A DNA stretch of 64,000 nt from Clostridia bacterium (GTDB taxonomy: Bacteria > Bacillota > Clostridia > Oscillospirales > CAG-272). The notes below the pieces were generated by a model that was not told the DNA's origin, searched no databases, and was given only the letters and a program-made list of their open reading frames with translations. The stretch lies in contig JAFXFN010000018.1 in NCBI GenBank assembly GCA_017520505.1, positions 120,061-184,060 on the forward strand, given 5' to 3'. A program made the position numbers and the translations under genes. Positions 36,789-46,400 of the stretch are shown piece by piece; positions within the stretch are counted from its first letter, which is position 1, and every line of letters starts with the position of its first letter.

Positions 36789-36817
36789 TGGACTTTTATA
36801 AATATACGTGATATAAT
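36789..36817 (+). promoter_or_regulatory. Extended -10 promoter of the antiporter gene
   Basis: TGGACT and TATAAT are 17 bases apart with TG one base before the -10 box. Confidence 0.5.
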
Positions 36818-36883
36818 ATTATTTTGGACGATGAATTTTGTCGATTCAAAATTTAAATATATGTATTAAAGAGGTATTATTTT

Positions 36884-38173
36884 ATGACACATACAGCAAG
36901 TATTTTGCTTAGCTTGTCTATTGCCCTGCTTTCAGGGCTTCTGCTTTCGAGAGTTGTCAAAAAGGTACAGCTTCCCGCTGTTACCGCATATCTTATTGCA
37001 GGTGTACTTATAGGGCCATTCGTGCTCGGTGCGCTCCACATTCCGGGTATCGGAATAACAACAGAACAGCTTGAGGGCTTCGGCATTATATCCGACCTCG
37101 CGCTCGGATTTATCGCTTTTGCGATGGGTAACGAATTCCGCTTGGCACAGCTGAAAAAGATCGGCAAGCAAGCAACCATTATCGGTGTATTTCAGGCGAT
37201 TTTTACAACTGCTGTAGTTGATGGTGTGCTTATCGTTCTTCACTACGCAATGCCCGACATTCTTCCCTTGCCTGCCGCAATCGTTTTAGCATCCGTTGCA
37301 ACCGCAACTGCCCCTGCGGCAACGCTCATGGTCGTAAAGCAGTATAAGGCAAAAGGACCTGTTACTGATATTTTGCTCCCTGTAGTTGCGCTTGACGATG
37401 CTGTAGGACTTGTGGTTTTTGCTATTTCATTCGGCATTGCAAAATCGTTAAGCGTCGGAAAAGTCGATATCTTATCGGTAATTTTAGAGCCGATAATCGA
37501 AGTTATTGCTTCTTTGCTTCTTGGTTTTATTATGGGACTTTTGTTCACGCTTTGCGAAAGATATTTCCATTCACGTTCAAAGCGTATGGCAGTTTCCGTT
37601 ACGTTCGTTATGATGACAGTTGCAATATCCTGCCTTAAATTTGATTTAGGTCCCGTTCACGTTGGCTTTTCGTCATTGCTTGCGTGTATGATGCTCGGAA
37701 CAGTTTTCTGCAACATCTGCGACGTTTCAGAGGAGCTTATGGAAAGAGCGGACAGGTGGACAACGCCTATACTTATCCTTTTCTTCGTTATCAGCGGTGC
37801 TGAGCTTGAGCTTTCCGTATTCGCCGATGTAGCTGTCGTTATTGTAGGTATCGTTTACATAATTTCACGTTCTATCGGTAAATATTACGGCGCAAGAATC
37901 AGTGCAATTATGACAAAATGCGATAAAAATATAATTAAGTATCTCGGCATTACTTTGTTACCGCAAGCCGGTGTTGCGCTCGGTATGGCGATCAAGGCAA
38001 TTGAACTTGGCTCTGACGGCGCTATAGTTCGCAACATTACACTTTTCGCCGTGCTTATTTATGAGATATTCGGTCCGTTCCTCACAAAGATCGCCCTTAC
38101 AAAAGCAGGCGACATTAAGAAAGAAGGCCGTGTCAGCGCACGTGACGAACACCTTGCAAGCAAGAAAATATAA
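36884..38173 (+). CDS. Cation:proton antiporter (CPA2-type)
   Basis: This 429-residue membrane protein with about 12 helices resembles Na+/H+ or K+/H+ exchangers of the KefB/NapA kind. Marks are the N-terminal TAYLIAGVLIGPFVLG, the ATAPAATL helix and VALDDAVGLVVF, which carries the paired Asp residues of the ion site. The end is short and basic, without a RCK/TrkA-N regulatory domain. AGAGGT precedes the ATG, and a promoter and terminator make it a single-gene unit. The transported ion is not identifiable. Confidence 0.87.
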   Translation: MTHTASILLSLSIALLSGLLLSRVVKKVQLPAVTAYLIAGVLIGPFVLGALHIPGIGITTEQLEGFGIISDLALGFIAFAMGNEFRLAQLKKIGKQATIIGVFQAIFTTAVVDGVLIVLHYAMPDILPLPAAIVLASVATATAPAATLMVVKQYKAKGPVTDILLPVVALDDAVGLVVFAISFGIAKSLSVGKVDILSVILEPIIEVIASLLLGFIMGLLFTLCERYFHSRSKRMAVSVTFVMMTVAISCLKFDLGPVHVGFSSLLACMMLGTVFCNICDVSEELMERADRWTTPILILFFVISGAELELSVFADVAVVIVGIVYIISRSIGKYYGARISAIMTKCDKNIIKYLGITLLPQAGVALGMAIKAIELGSDGAIVRNITLFAVLIYEIFGPFLTKIALTKAGDIKKEGRVSARDEHLASKKI

Positions 38174-38183
38174 AATAATTCAC

Positions 38184-38212
38184 AAATTCCCGAACATTCC
38201 GTTCGGGAATTT
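38184..38212 (+). terminator. Terminator after the antiporter gene
   Basis: A 12-bp stem (AAATTCCCGAAC/GTTCGGGAATTT) with a 5-nt loop is followed by TTCG and a T-rich stretch. Confidence 0.75.
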
Positions 38213-38325
38213 TCGTGTTGTTCATATTTTCACATTGAAAAAAGCAGTCACTTTATATGATAATATATTAAGTATAATAAAATTCGCTCTAATTACATTT
38301 TTCAAAGATATATCAGAGGTTTACA

Positions 38326-39591
38326 ATGGCATTAAAAGATATATTAAACAAAATAATCGGGAAATCAAATTCAAACTGTAACAATTCTCCTATTCCGTTT
38401 GAAAGTGATGCATTTCCAGTCCTCGACATTAAAAGCGAAGAATTATCTTCATACAAAAAAATCCCTATAACAGAACTTTCTGCATTGGGAGCTGTGTTTT
38501 CACAACTACCTGAACAAGCACGAACTATTGTATCTACCGCAAGTAAAACAATGGCAACAGATAAACCGTTATACATCGGAATCAATCCTAAAAATATTTC
38601 CGGTTTTCTTGCAGAAAAAGACGGTGTAACAGTCGGAAATATTATGCAAATCAATCCACAGGGCAAACATGTTATTAAAGGAAGAATGGGATATAAAAAA
38701 ATCGACAACATACCTATGATAGAAACAACCACAACAACTTTACCCATTGATCCTATGTTAATAGTTGTTGCAGTCGCTTTAAATTCAATAGAGAAAAAGT
38801 TAGGTTATATACAGACAAGCGTGGAAGATATTTTACAGTTTTTAAAGCAAGAAAAACAAGCATCTCAACGCGGAAATTTAAATATGCTGTCAGAAATTTT
38901 AGAAGATTACAAGTCAAACCGTGACTGTGACAATGATACATTTTGTATATCACGAATAAATACTATATTGTCAATAAAAACCGCAGCATATCAAGATATT
39001 GAATTTTATCAACAGCAACTTGATACAGAATTACAAAATAAAACAACATTTCATAACGTAAAAGATGCTCAAAATACACTTAATTCTGTTTCATATCACC
39101 TTGCAGAATACCAACTCGCTTGTTACATATTTGCGTTTAGCACTTTTTTAGACATATTACTTCGAAAAAATTTTGATGCAACTACTTTGGAAACCACAAT
39201 AAGCAAGATGCTTGTAATGATAAAACGTTACGAATCGCTTTACTTAAAATGTCATTCTCAAATATCAAATTACCAACATTCAGCATTTGAATCAAAAATC
39301 CTTTCCGGTGTCGGTAATGCTGCAAAAGATTTAGGTAAGGCTATGGAAAATATTCCTTTACTTAAAGAAACTTCTGCAAATAAGATGCTTGTTAGTATCG
39401 GTGACTCAATAGAAAAACACAATCAAGACACGATAGAAAGAAAATTACAAAAATACGAAACACTTAAAGAAAACCGGATGTTGCCATTCGTGGAAAATTT
39501 ACAATCATTAAATTCGATATATAACAATAAAAGATCTATGATAACAGACGGAGAAAATTTATACATTTTAGAATCTTCTGATAAAGTCTAA
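38326..39591 (+). CDS. Conserved hypothetical protein, AT-rich, probably acquired
   Basis: This 421-residue protein resembles, from memory, an uncharacterised group found sporadically in gut Bacillota. Residues ~45-75 contain IPITELSALGAVFSQLPEQARTI; residues ~125-145 a short hydrophobic stretch (TTTTLPIDPMLIVVAVAL) that may touch a membrane; the rest is long helices, likely coiled coil. Codon use is clearly more AT-rich than the neighbours. The start follows AGAGG. A copy of the dispersed structured repeat begins 20 bases after the stop. Phage, defence or cell-surface roles are all possible; none is supported. Confidence 0.7.
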   Translation: MALKDILNKIIGKSNSNCNNSPIPFESDAFPVLDIKSEELSSYKKIPITELSALGAVFSQLPEQARTIVSTASKTMATDKPLYIGINPKNISGFLAEKDGVTVGNIMQINPQGKHVIKGRMGYKKIDNIPMIETTTTTLPIDPMLIVVAVALNSIEKKLGYIQTSVEDILQFLKQEKQASQRGNLNMLSEILEDYKSNRDCDNDTFCISRINTILSIKTAAYQDIEFYQQQLDTELQNKTTFHNVKDAQNTLNSVSYHLAEYQLACYIFAFSTFLDILLRKNFDATTLETTISKMLVMIKRYESLYLKCHSQISNYQHSAFESKILSGVGNAAKDLGKAMENIPLLKETSANKMLVSIGDSIEKHNQDTIERKLQKYETLKENRMLPFVENLQSLNSIYNNKRSMITDGENLYILESSDKV

Positions 39592-39611
39592 TACTCATAA
39601 AAATTATATAT

Positions 39612-39709
39612 AGATTTCCGAAGGAAATCTGCGCCTTTCGCCCGTGGGCAGTTCGCAGGCGTAACAGTTGTTCGCCGTGCGAACTGTGGGGGGGGACGGG
39701 CAAGGCGCA
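39612..39709 (+). repeat. Dispersed structured repeat, copy 2
   Basis: Same architecture and orientation as copy 1. The first hairpin is AGATTTCC-GAA-GGAAATCT (a T-A pair of copy 1 is C-G here). The outer stem TGCGCC/GGCGCA and GCCCGT/ACGGGC is identical, while the junction C/G pairs of copy 1 are T/A here. The inner hairpin has different bases but again pairs (AGTTCGCA/TGCGAACT, GGCG/CGCC). Confidence 0.85.
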
Positions 39710-39767
39710 GAAAATACAAACCATACGTTAATATTAGTTTTATGATTAATTACTGATTTATAACAAT

Positions 39768-39799
39768 TGACGGCTTGCACGAATTTGAGCAAGCCGTCA
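39768..39799. terminator. Terminator between converging genes
   Basis: A perfect 11-bp stem (TGACGGCTTGC and its complement) with a 10-nt loop, just beyond the stop of the GH36-like gene. T tracts are weak on both sides. Confidence 0.65.
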
Positions 39800-39804
39800 G
39801 TTAT

Positions 39805-41724
39805 TTATCTGTATGTATATTTAATAAGAATCGACTGTCTTTTATTCGGTATTCTAAGCTTCATACCGTATTTAATAATATCGGAACCCATAAGTGAAAG
39901 CATTGCATTAGTATCGACGTCGGTAAATTCATACAGCTTATCGCCTTGAATTCCGCCGAGCGACACGGTAGCTGACTCAAACGGACATTCCTCACGTCTG
40001 AATGCAAGAATAATTCCGCTTTGGCTTTCAGGCTCGTCGTACTGCGATGCTGACCACGAGATCGTTTCCTTCGAATTTCTGATAAGCGGATAAAAGTCAC
40101 ACGTTAAATAGTGCTGAACTGACAAATATTCATTAAAATACTTTCTCGCCCATTCAAAAGGCTCATTCATAGCACCGACATCCCATTCATCGTCCACGTG
40201 CTCCCACGTGCGGATAGTCATACCGGGTGCGTATGCGCTTCTGAAGCTGTATGTGTCACCGAGCGTCGGGCCATAGCCGACACCCGAATACGGATACCAC
40301 CAAGCGTTTCCTATTGTCTGAAGCTGATAACCCTCGGGAGCATTGTCCCATATACTGCAGTAGTCACTTCTCCAAAGCGTTACAGACCTTGCAAGGGATT
40401 CAATATCAACTCTGTGTCCTCCCCCTGCACAGTTGTCGATAAGCAGATACGGAAATCTTTCAAGAAGCGTATCCCAGAAGCGGTAAAGGTTGTTGATATA
40501 TTTTATCTCGTTTACACCCTCACGGTTTTCTTCGTCATTTAATCTCCAGAACGGAATAGGTCCTATGTTATAATCCTGTCGGTAAAATGTTATTCCCAAT
40601 TCTTCGATAAGCTTGCTTATCTTTTCGATAAGCTGATCTGCGACCTCGTCCTTACCAAGAGCAATTATGACGTTTTTATCCTCGGGATTGTGTGCAGGCC
40701 TCATATATTCAGTCCACGGCTCAACGTCAAGGTGTATATGCTCAGGCTCTACCCAAAGCTGAAATTTTATACCTTTTTCAGCAAGCCAATCAACAACATC
40801 ACGCAAGCCGTTCGGGTGATATTTTTTATTCACTTCCCATCTGCCGACCTTACCCCACTCGGCAGACTGTTCTGCACACGTCATTCCGGAAAGAGGCTCA
40901 TACCAGCCTGCATCCATCCAACAGTAATTAAAAGGAAGCTTTTCTGAAAGTATTCTTTCCCAGCGTTTGCGCAGGACATCCGACGGCACACCGCCCCAAA
41001 AAATTGCGGAAAAAGGACATTCTTTATCTCTTTCTTGTTTGCCGACGGGTGAAACGTATTCCTTTATGTATCTTCTCCACGCATTGTGTGCGTTATCCTG
41101 CCCGTTTTCGTATTCAAGAATGGTAACGGATGACGTTCTGAATCTTTCTCCGGGCTTCATATAGAATTTTACGCCCTCAATTCTTGACATAATCCGTACG
41201 TCTTTATCACCACGCTCAAACTGTGCATTCCACTGTCCTGTCCAGCCAACAGCCATCAAGATGCCCTTTTCCTGTCTGTTTAGGTCAAAAAAAGGTGATG
41301 TTCCCATTCCGCTTCTGCCCGAATGATTTGAGGCTTTAAGCGTTTCATTGGGCCAGAAACGTGTAGGGTACGCCATATTATCATAGTCTGTTATATTCGC
41401 ACCGTCGGTTATGTAAAGCTTAAGCGTATCTGTTACCCATACGGAATGCTTGTTTCTTCTGTTTTTTGCAGGGTCAGCATCAAAGACAGCCTCTGTGTCA
41501 CAGTCCCAAAGGTCGCTGACAATACCGCTTTCGTGTTCTGTGTTATTATACCAATAGTTTGTCCATTTGATGACATTATATTTTGGAAATCTTTCAATAC
41601 GACACTCTATCTGCAAACCGTCTTCAAGTGTATAAAGTATTCCCTCTTCTGTTTCGGTAACTGTCTTTTGAAGCTCATCGAAAGGCACACCGTTATATTT
41701 AAAAGAAAAAGCGGGTGTTATCAT
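39805..41724 (-). CDS. GH36-like alpha-galactosidase
   Basis: This 639-residue protein, without signal peptide, resembles family 36 alpha-galactosidases. A beta-supersandwich covers residues ~1-230 and a TIM barrel ~240-540, with WMDAGWY at the first strand end, FQLWVEPEHI, FYRQDYNIG (nucleophile Asp expected here), IDNCAGGGHR and LWRSDYCSIW (acid/base Asp). A small C-terminal beta domain follows. It would act inside the cell on imported alpha-galactosides; no transporter is adjacent. Some GH36 relatives have other specificities, so the substrate is open. It is transcribed divergently from coaX. Confidence 0.85.
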   Translation of the reverse strand: MITPAFSFKYNGVPFDELQKTVTETEEGILYTLEDGLQIECRIERFPKYNVIKWTNYWYNNTEHESGIVSDLWDCDTEAVFDADPAKNRRNKHSVWVTDTLKLYITDGANITDYDNMAYPTRFWPNETLKASNHSGRSGMGTSPFFDLNRQEKGILMAVGWTGQWNAQFERGDKDVRIMSRIEGVKFYMKPGERFRTSSVTILEYENGQDNAHNAWRRYIKEYVSPVGKQERDKECPFSAIFWGGVPSDVLRKRWERILSEKLPFNYCWMDAGWYEPLSGMTCAEQSAEWGKVGRWEVNKKYHPNGLRDVVDWLAEKGIKFQLWVEPEHIHLDVEPWTEYMRPAHNPEDKNVIIALGKDEVADQLIEKISKLIEELGITFYRQDYNIGPIPFWRLNDEENREGVNEIKYINNLYRFWDTLLERFPYLLIDNCAGGGHRVDIESLARSVTLWRSDYCSIWDNAPEGYQLQTIGNAWWYPYSGVGYGPTLGDTYSFRSAYAPGMTIRTWEHVDDEWDVGAMNEPFEWARKYFNEYLSVQHYLTCDFYPLIRNSKETISWSASQYDEPESQSGIILAFRREECPFESATVSLGGIQGDKLYEFTDVDTNAMLSLMGSDIIKYGMKLRIPNKRQSILIKYTYR

Positions 41725-41853
41725 ATTTTCCTCCGTATAATCGGTTTATCGCATCGTTTTTTTTATTATACACACTAAAGATGTTTTTTGCAAGTATTTG
41801 ATTTATTTTTATTTAAATAAAATATTGTCTTCAACGATGCTGTGATATAATGG

Positions 41854-41882
41854 TTGAAAAGTTCACAAAACCGTGATATAAT
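41854..41882 (+). promoter_or_regulatory. Promoter of coaX
   Basis: TTGAAA and TATAAT are 17 bases apart. The same GTGATATAAT string occurs about 34 bases earlier, perhaps as a second -10 box. Confidence 0.65.
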
Positions 41883-41918
41883 ATGCGCTGTCAGAAAGTG
41901 ATGAAAGGAGGAACACCC

Positions 41919-42683
41919 GTGATACTGACTATAGACATCGGAAATTCAAATATAGCACTTGGCGGATTTGTTGGCAGCGAGCTTTCATTCGTCGTCCGCA
42001 TTTCAACCGAAATAAGAAAAACCGCAGATGAATATGCAAGTAAAATACTCGGTATTTTAGCCGTTCGCGGAATCGAAAGGCAAGGTATAGACGGTGCTGT
42101 AATTTCGTCGGTCGTTCCCCCTTTGAATTCCGTTATAAAGGAAGCAGTAAAGACGATCTGGGGTATTGAGCCGTTATTTGTAGGCCCCGGTGTTAAGACA
42201 GGTATCAATATTCACTGTGATACACCGTCTTCAGTCGGTGCGGATATTATTTGTGCCTGCGTTGCTTCACACAGCTTATACGGAAGTCCTTCCCTTATCG
42301 TTGATATGGGAACTGCCACAAAAATGACGGTGATGAGCGAAAAAGGCGCTTTTATAGGCGTATCAATTATACCCGGTGTACTTATGGGTCTTGATGCTCT
42401 TTCCGAAAACACAGCCCAGCTTCCTAAGGTTGAGCTTGAAGTGCCGAGATCTGTCATAGGAAAAAATACATCTGACAGTATGCGCTCGGGTGTCATTTTT
42501 GGCAATGCCGCAATGATAGACGGAATGATAGACCGCATAAAGAACGAGATCGGTGCAGAGCTTCCCGTATACGCAACGGGCGGTGTTGCACATCTTATAA
42601 TCCCGCATTGTAAGCACAGTATAACCATTGACGAAAATCTCGTTTTAAAAGGACTTAATATTATTTACGGCAAAAACAAATAA
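41919..42683 (+). CDS. coaX: Type III pantothenate kinase
   Basis: This 254-residue enzyme phosphorylates pantothenate, the first step of coenzyme A synthesis. The ASKHA-fold signatures are ILTIDIGNSNIALG, VGADIICA (substrate Asp), LIVDMGTATKMTV and GVIFGNAAMIDG, ending in the ATGG segment. The start is GTG at 41919, seven bases after AAAGGAGG; an ATG 12 codons upstream overlaps that site. It is followed by an ECF transporter S component that probably imports pantothenate, so uptake and activation are encoded together. Confidence 0.94.
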   Translation: MILTIDIGNSNIALGGFVGSELSFVVRISTEIRKTADEYASKILGILAVRGIERQGIDGAVISSVVPPLNSVIKEAVKTIWGIEPLFVGPGVKTGINIHCDTPSSVGADIICACVASHSLYGSPSLIVDMGTATKMTVMSEKGAFIGVSIIPGVLMGLDALSENTAQLPKVELEVPRSVIGKNTSDSMRSGVIFGNAAMIDGMIDRIKNEIGAELPVYATGGVAHLIIPHCKHSITIDENLVLKGLNIIYGKNK

Positions 42684-42728
42684 CTGTTGGTTATTAACCC
42701 TCAAGCGAGGGATAATATAAATTTATAT

Positions 42729-42757
42729 GCGTTGTACCGCAAACGGCGGACGACAGC
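42729..42757 (+). promoter_or_regulatory. Pan-like RNA hairpin before the ECF S component
   Basis: GC-GTTGT-A-CCGC, loop AAACG, GCGG-ACGAC-A-GC form one hairpin with a single bulged A on each strand (42736 and 42755). The pan motif is a simple hairpin with two conserved bulged adenosines in leaders of pantothenate genes. A separate CCCTC-AAGC-GAGGG hairpin lies at about 42698-42711. Confidence 0.55.
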
Positions 42758-42772
42758 AAGGAGGAAATTTTT

Positions 42773-43366
42773 ATGAAAAAGGCAGACAAACAAAGCGTGC
42801 ACACAAAAAAGCTCGTTCTGCTTGCGTTGCTCTCGGCAATAACAGCAGTGCTTGCTTATTACGGTGGGTTTATTAAAATCGGCGGCTTGGCTTCAATATC
42901 GCTGACATTGGTTCCCGTTGTAATAGGTGCGACTTTATGCGGCCCATTTGCAGGGGCATTGCTCGGCGCTGTAGCAGGCGCTGTATTCTTCGCAACACCT
43001 GATGCGGTCTTCTGGTTCGGACTAAGTATTCCCGGAACGGTCATCACGGTAATGATAAAGGGTATTCTTTCGGGACTTTGCGCAGGTCTTGTGTATAAGT
43101 TGCTTGAAAGATTCAATCGATATCTTGCGGTTGTAGTAAGTGCGATAGTGTGTCCTGTAGTCAACACGGGAATATTTCTTCTCGGTTCACTCGTATTTTT
43201 TATGGATACCGTCAGTGCAGGTGCGGCGGCTGAAGGCGTTTCTGTAGGAATGTATCTTATCGTTTTCTTCGTCGGTCTTAACTTTGTGTTTGAGCTTATC
43301 GCCAATATCGCTATAAGCCCCGGAATCGTAAGAATTCTCGACATAGTAAAGAAAAAAACATATTAA
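42773..43366 (+). CDS. ECF transporter S component, probable pantothenate uptake
   Basis: This 197-residue membrane protein with about six helices is the substrate-binding S component of an energy-coupling-factor importer. Marks are the basic start with HTKKLVLLALLSAITAVLAYYGG (the A-x-x-x-A helix region that contacts the T component) and LVPVVIGATLCGPFAGALLGAVAGAVFF. Its position next to coaX and the pan-like hairpin in front point to pantothenate (PanT-like). The shared EcfA, EcfA' and EcfT genes are not in the window, as is usual for group II. AAGGAGG precedes the ATG. Confidence 0.85.
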   Translation: MKKADKQSVHTKKLVLLALLSAITAVLAYYGGFIKIGGLASISLTLVPVVIGATLCGPFAGALLGAVAGAVFFATPDAVFWFGLSIPGTVITVMIKGILSGLCAGLVYKLLERFNRYLAVVVSAIVCPVVNTGIFLLGSLVFFMDTVSAGAAAEGVSVGMYLIVFFVGLNFVFELIANIAISPGIVRILDIVKKKTY

Positions 43367-43407
43367 AAAACATAACCATCGGAACAAAACCGATGGTTAT
43401 GTTTTTT
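43365..43407. terminator. Bidirectional terminator after the ECF gene
   Basis: An 18-bp perfect stem (AAAAAACATAACCATCGG and its complement) with a 7-nt loop overlaps the stop codon and also serves the converging gene. Confidence 0.9.
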
Positions 43408-43418
43408 ATTGAAAACTG

Positions 43419-46400
43419 TTATTTTTCCATTATCATATCGGAAAGCAGCGAAAGGTCTGCTTCTGTGATTTTTCCGTCTCGGTCCAAATCCGATGCGGAA
43501 GTACCGATCTTTACGTTTTCACCGATAAGATATTTTTTGATTCTTATCATATCTTTACCGTTGATGATCTTATCACCGTTTGCGTCCCCCAAAACGTAAT
43601 CCTCAACGCTTACCGTGAAGGCTTCGGAAAACGCTGCGACAGCACCGTTTTCGCTGATAAGCGTTATATTGTCGGCACTAAAGGTATACACGCCTTCGGG
43701 GGTATCTTTAGCGTGGAGCGTGATATATGCAACGGTATGTGATCCTGTAGGTTCACCGCTTAAAGCTATATCATAGCCTGTGCCGTTTTTCGCCGAAAGC
43801 TCACCGCCGTAGACCTCTGTTATTTCAAATGCTCCGTCATAATTAAGGTCAAAGGATATATCAGTTATACCAACAGTATTTTTCGTGCTGACTGCAATGG
43901 TTACATATCCGCCCTTTTGAACGGCGACATTTTCAAACATGACATAGTCGCATCCGCTTTTTGACATTACAGCATCCGTCATTTCCTGACTTTTGCCGTT
44001 TGCCTGCCAATAAAGCACGGGGTATTTATCATTTATATTTGAAGTATCTTCGATAAAGTTCGTATTTCCGTTACTGTTCAGCTTATCAGTACCGAGCGCA
44101 TTTTTACCCGTGTAAAGATAAACGTTTGAGTTTTGAGTATTGTTCGTTATTTGAGAGGAGAGCTGCTTTGATGTATACTGACTTGCGCAGTGGTCAAGCG
44201 CAACGCAGATATTGCCCGATGTTGCACCGCCTGCTATCTCGCCGACAAGATAACTCTTATATTCACCCGTCGGGGATGTGGAGCTTGAATTCATTGCAAA
44301 ATCGTTGACGTAATATGAGCGTTTTATATGTAGCGTGGATGATGTATCGCCTGCTATGGCAACACCGACCAAACCGCCCGAAACGAGTGATTTACCGAAG
44401 CTTATACCCGAAACGTATCCGTTGACGTACGAATCCTCAACAGCACAAGCACCCGCCGAGCCTACAAGACCGCCGACGTTTGTTATACCGAACACATCTG
44501 CACGTGAATAGCACTTTTTAATGCTTGAGCCGGTGCCGAGATATCCGACAAGCGCACCGACGGAATATCTGCCCTTTACAGAACCGCTTGCAATACCGAG
44601 GTTTTCAACTGTACCATTATTTATATATCCGAAAAATCCCACATTATCTTTTTGCTCGCTTATGTAAAGCCCGTATACGTTATGTCCCAAGCCGTTAAAA
44701 TGTCCCTCAAAGGGGTTCTCTGACGTGCCAATCGGTGTGAATTTTTCGTTTTCGAGATACATATCAGCTAAAAGATATACGTTACAGCCTTTATACGTAT
44801 TTTTTCCCGTATTGACATCGTATACAAACGATAAAAGCTCATCTTTATCGCTTATGTAATAATTTTCACCGTCATTCGGGATTACTGACTGTTTTTCTCC
44901 CTGCCACAAAAGAATCGGGTAACCGCCGTTTACACAGCTAACGTCATCAGTATAACCGTTTAAATAATTCAGCTTTTCAAAGTCATCGCCGTGTGTTCCG
45001 GGAGAAATATATCCGGTTTCTTTTTTTGTGTTTGTGCGTTTGTCAGAAGTGGGGGAAATTATTGAATTTTCAGGGTAAAGACAGCCTGAAACATCAACTG
45101 TAAGAGTGTATGTGGGTTCAGATGATGAAGGATTAGCTATTTTACTGTATATCGCCCCTGAATAAATTCTGTTTACAGTATCATTTGTATTCAGGATCTT
45201 TTGTCCTGCATAATAGCAGGCGTTGATATTGACCACCTGTTTTTCGCCGTAGCTTGCGGAAACAAATCCGACGATGCCGCCGATTGTAACGTCTCCGCCC
45301 TGCTGTCCCGATGTTCTTGTACAAGAGATATTTCCTGTATAATAGCAATTACGAACAGTTGAAACGTTCCACGATGCGCCGAGAATTCCGCCTATTCCAC
45401 CGCGGCTGCCTATAACGTCCGCTTTACTGTAGCAGTTTTCGATGATCGTACCGCTTGTGCATATACCGCATATAGAGCCTACCGCCCAGTCAGATGACTT
45501 TATGACTCCCGACTCAATACCGAGGTTGCGAATTTCCGCAACGCTTACGTAACCGAAAAAGCCCGAGCGTTCCGTATTTTCATCAATATACAAATGGTGT
45601 ACCTTATGGCCCTGACCGTTGAATTTGCCTCTGAACGGATTGTCAATTCCCTTTGTACCGCCTATTTTCGTCCACTTGAAATTCAAAAGATTTACATCTG
45701 TCATGAGGTTTATATTACATCCGATATACGGCTCGCCCTCATTTACGGTATAAGCAAAATATGCAAGCGCATCGGCACCGTTAAGATAATAAGTATTTCC
45801 CTCTTTAACAAAAGTTTCGGGTGCTTTTGTCGGCGTTTTTCCGTCCCATACAGAAAAATCGTTTCTTACCGTTCCTTCAAAATATATACCTATATGGTCG
45901 GACAAATCGTAACCGAACTTCTCACCGTTTGCGATTATGCTGTCATAATCATCGATTATATTATAATTTTTATCAAAGCTTTCCGTCAAATTCTTATACA
46001 GCTTCATATCGATACTTCCCTTTACGAAAAGGTGGTCTATCGTATTCGGCAAAAAGCGTGTCGTGTAGTAACCGAATGAGCGCCACGTGCTTGCTGTTTT
46101 TGTAACGTCAGATTCAAATCTTGCATCAGCATATCCGAATCCCGTGAAGCAACCGTATGCCTTACCGTTCATTACCGTGCTCATATTCATATCGCCCGTA
46201 ACGATAACGGGAAGTCCGCAAGAGAGCTTTTCAACCTGCTCGCAAAGTATCTGTGATTGGTGAACCGAATATTCCTCAGTACACGTTGTTAAATGTGTAT
46301 TTGCTTGAAAATATGCAATTCCCGTTTCTTTATCACGCAGTATTGCCCACGTGCAGGTACGGTTCATACACTGTGATGAGGGTGTGTTTCGGCTCGGCAC

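Noticed and set aside
42698..42711. CCCTC-AAGC-GAGGG hairpin as a terminator between coaX and the ECF gene
   Set aside because: The stem is only five pairs and no T tract follows, so it is not counted as a terminator.
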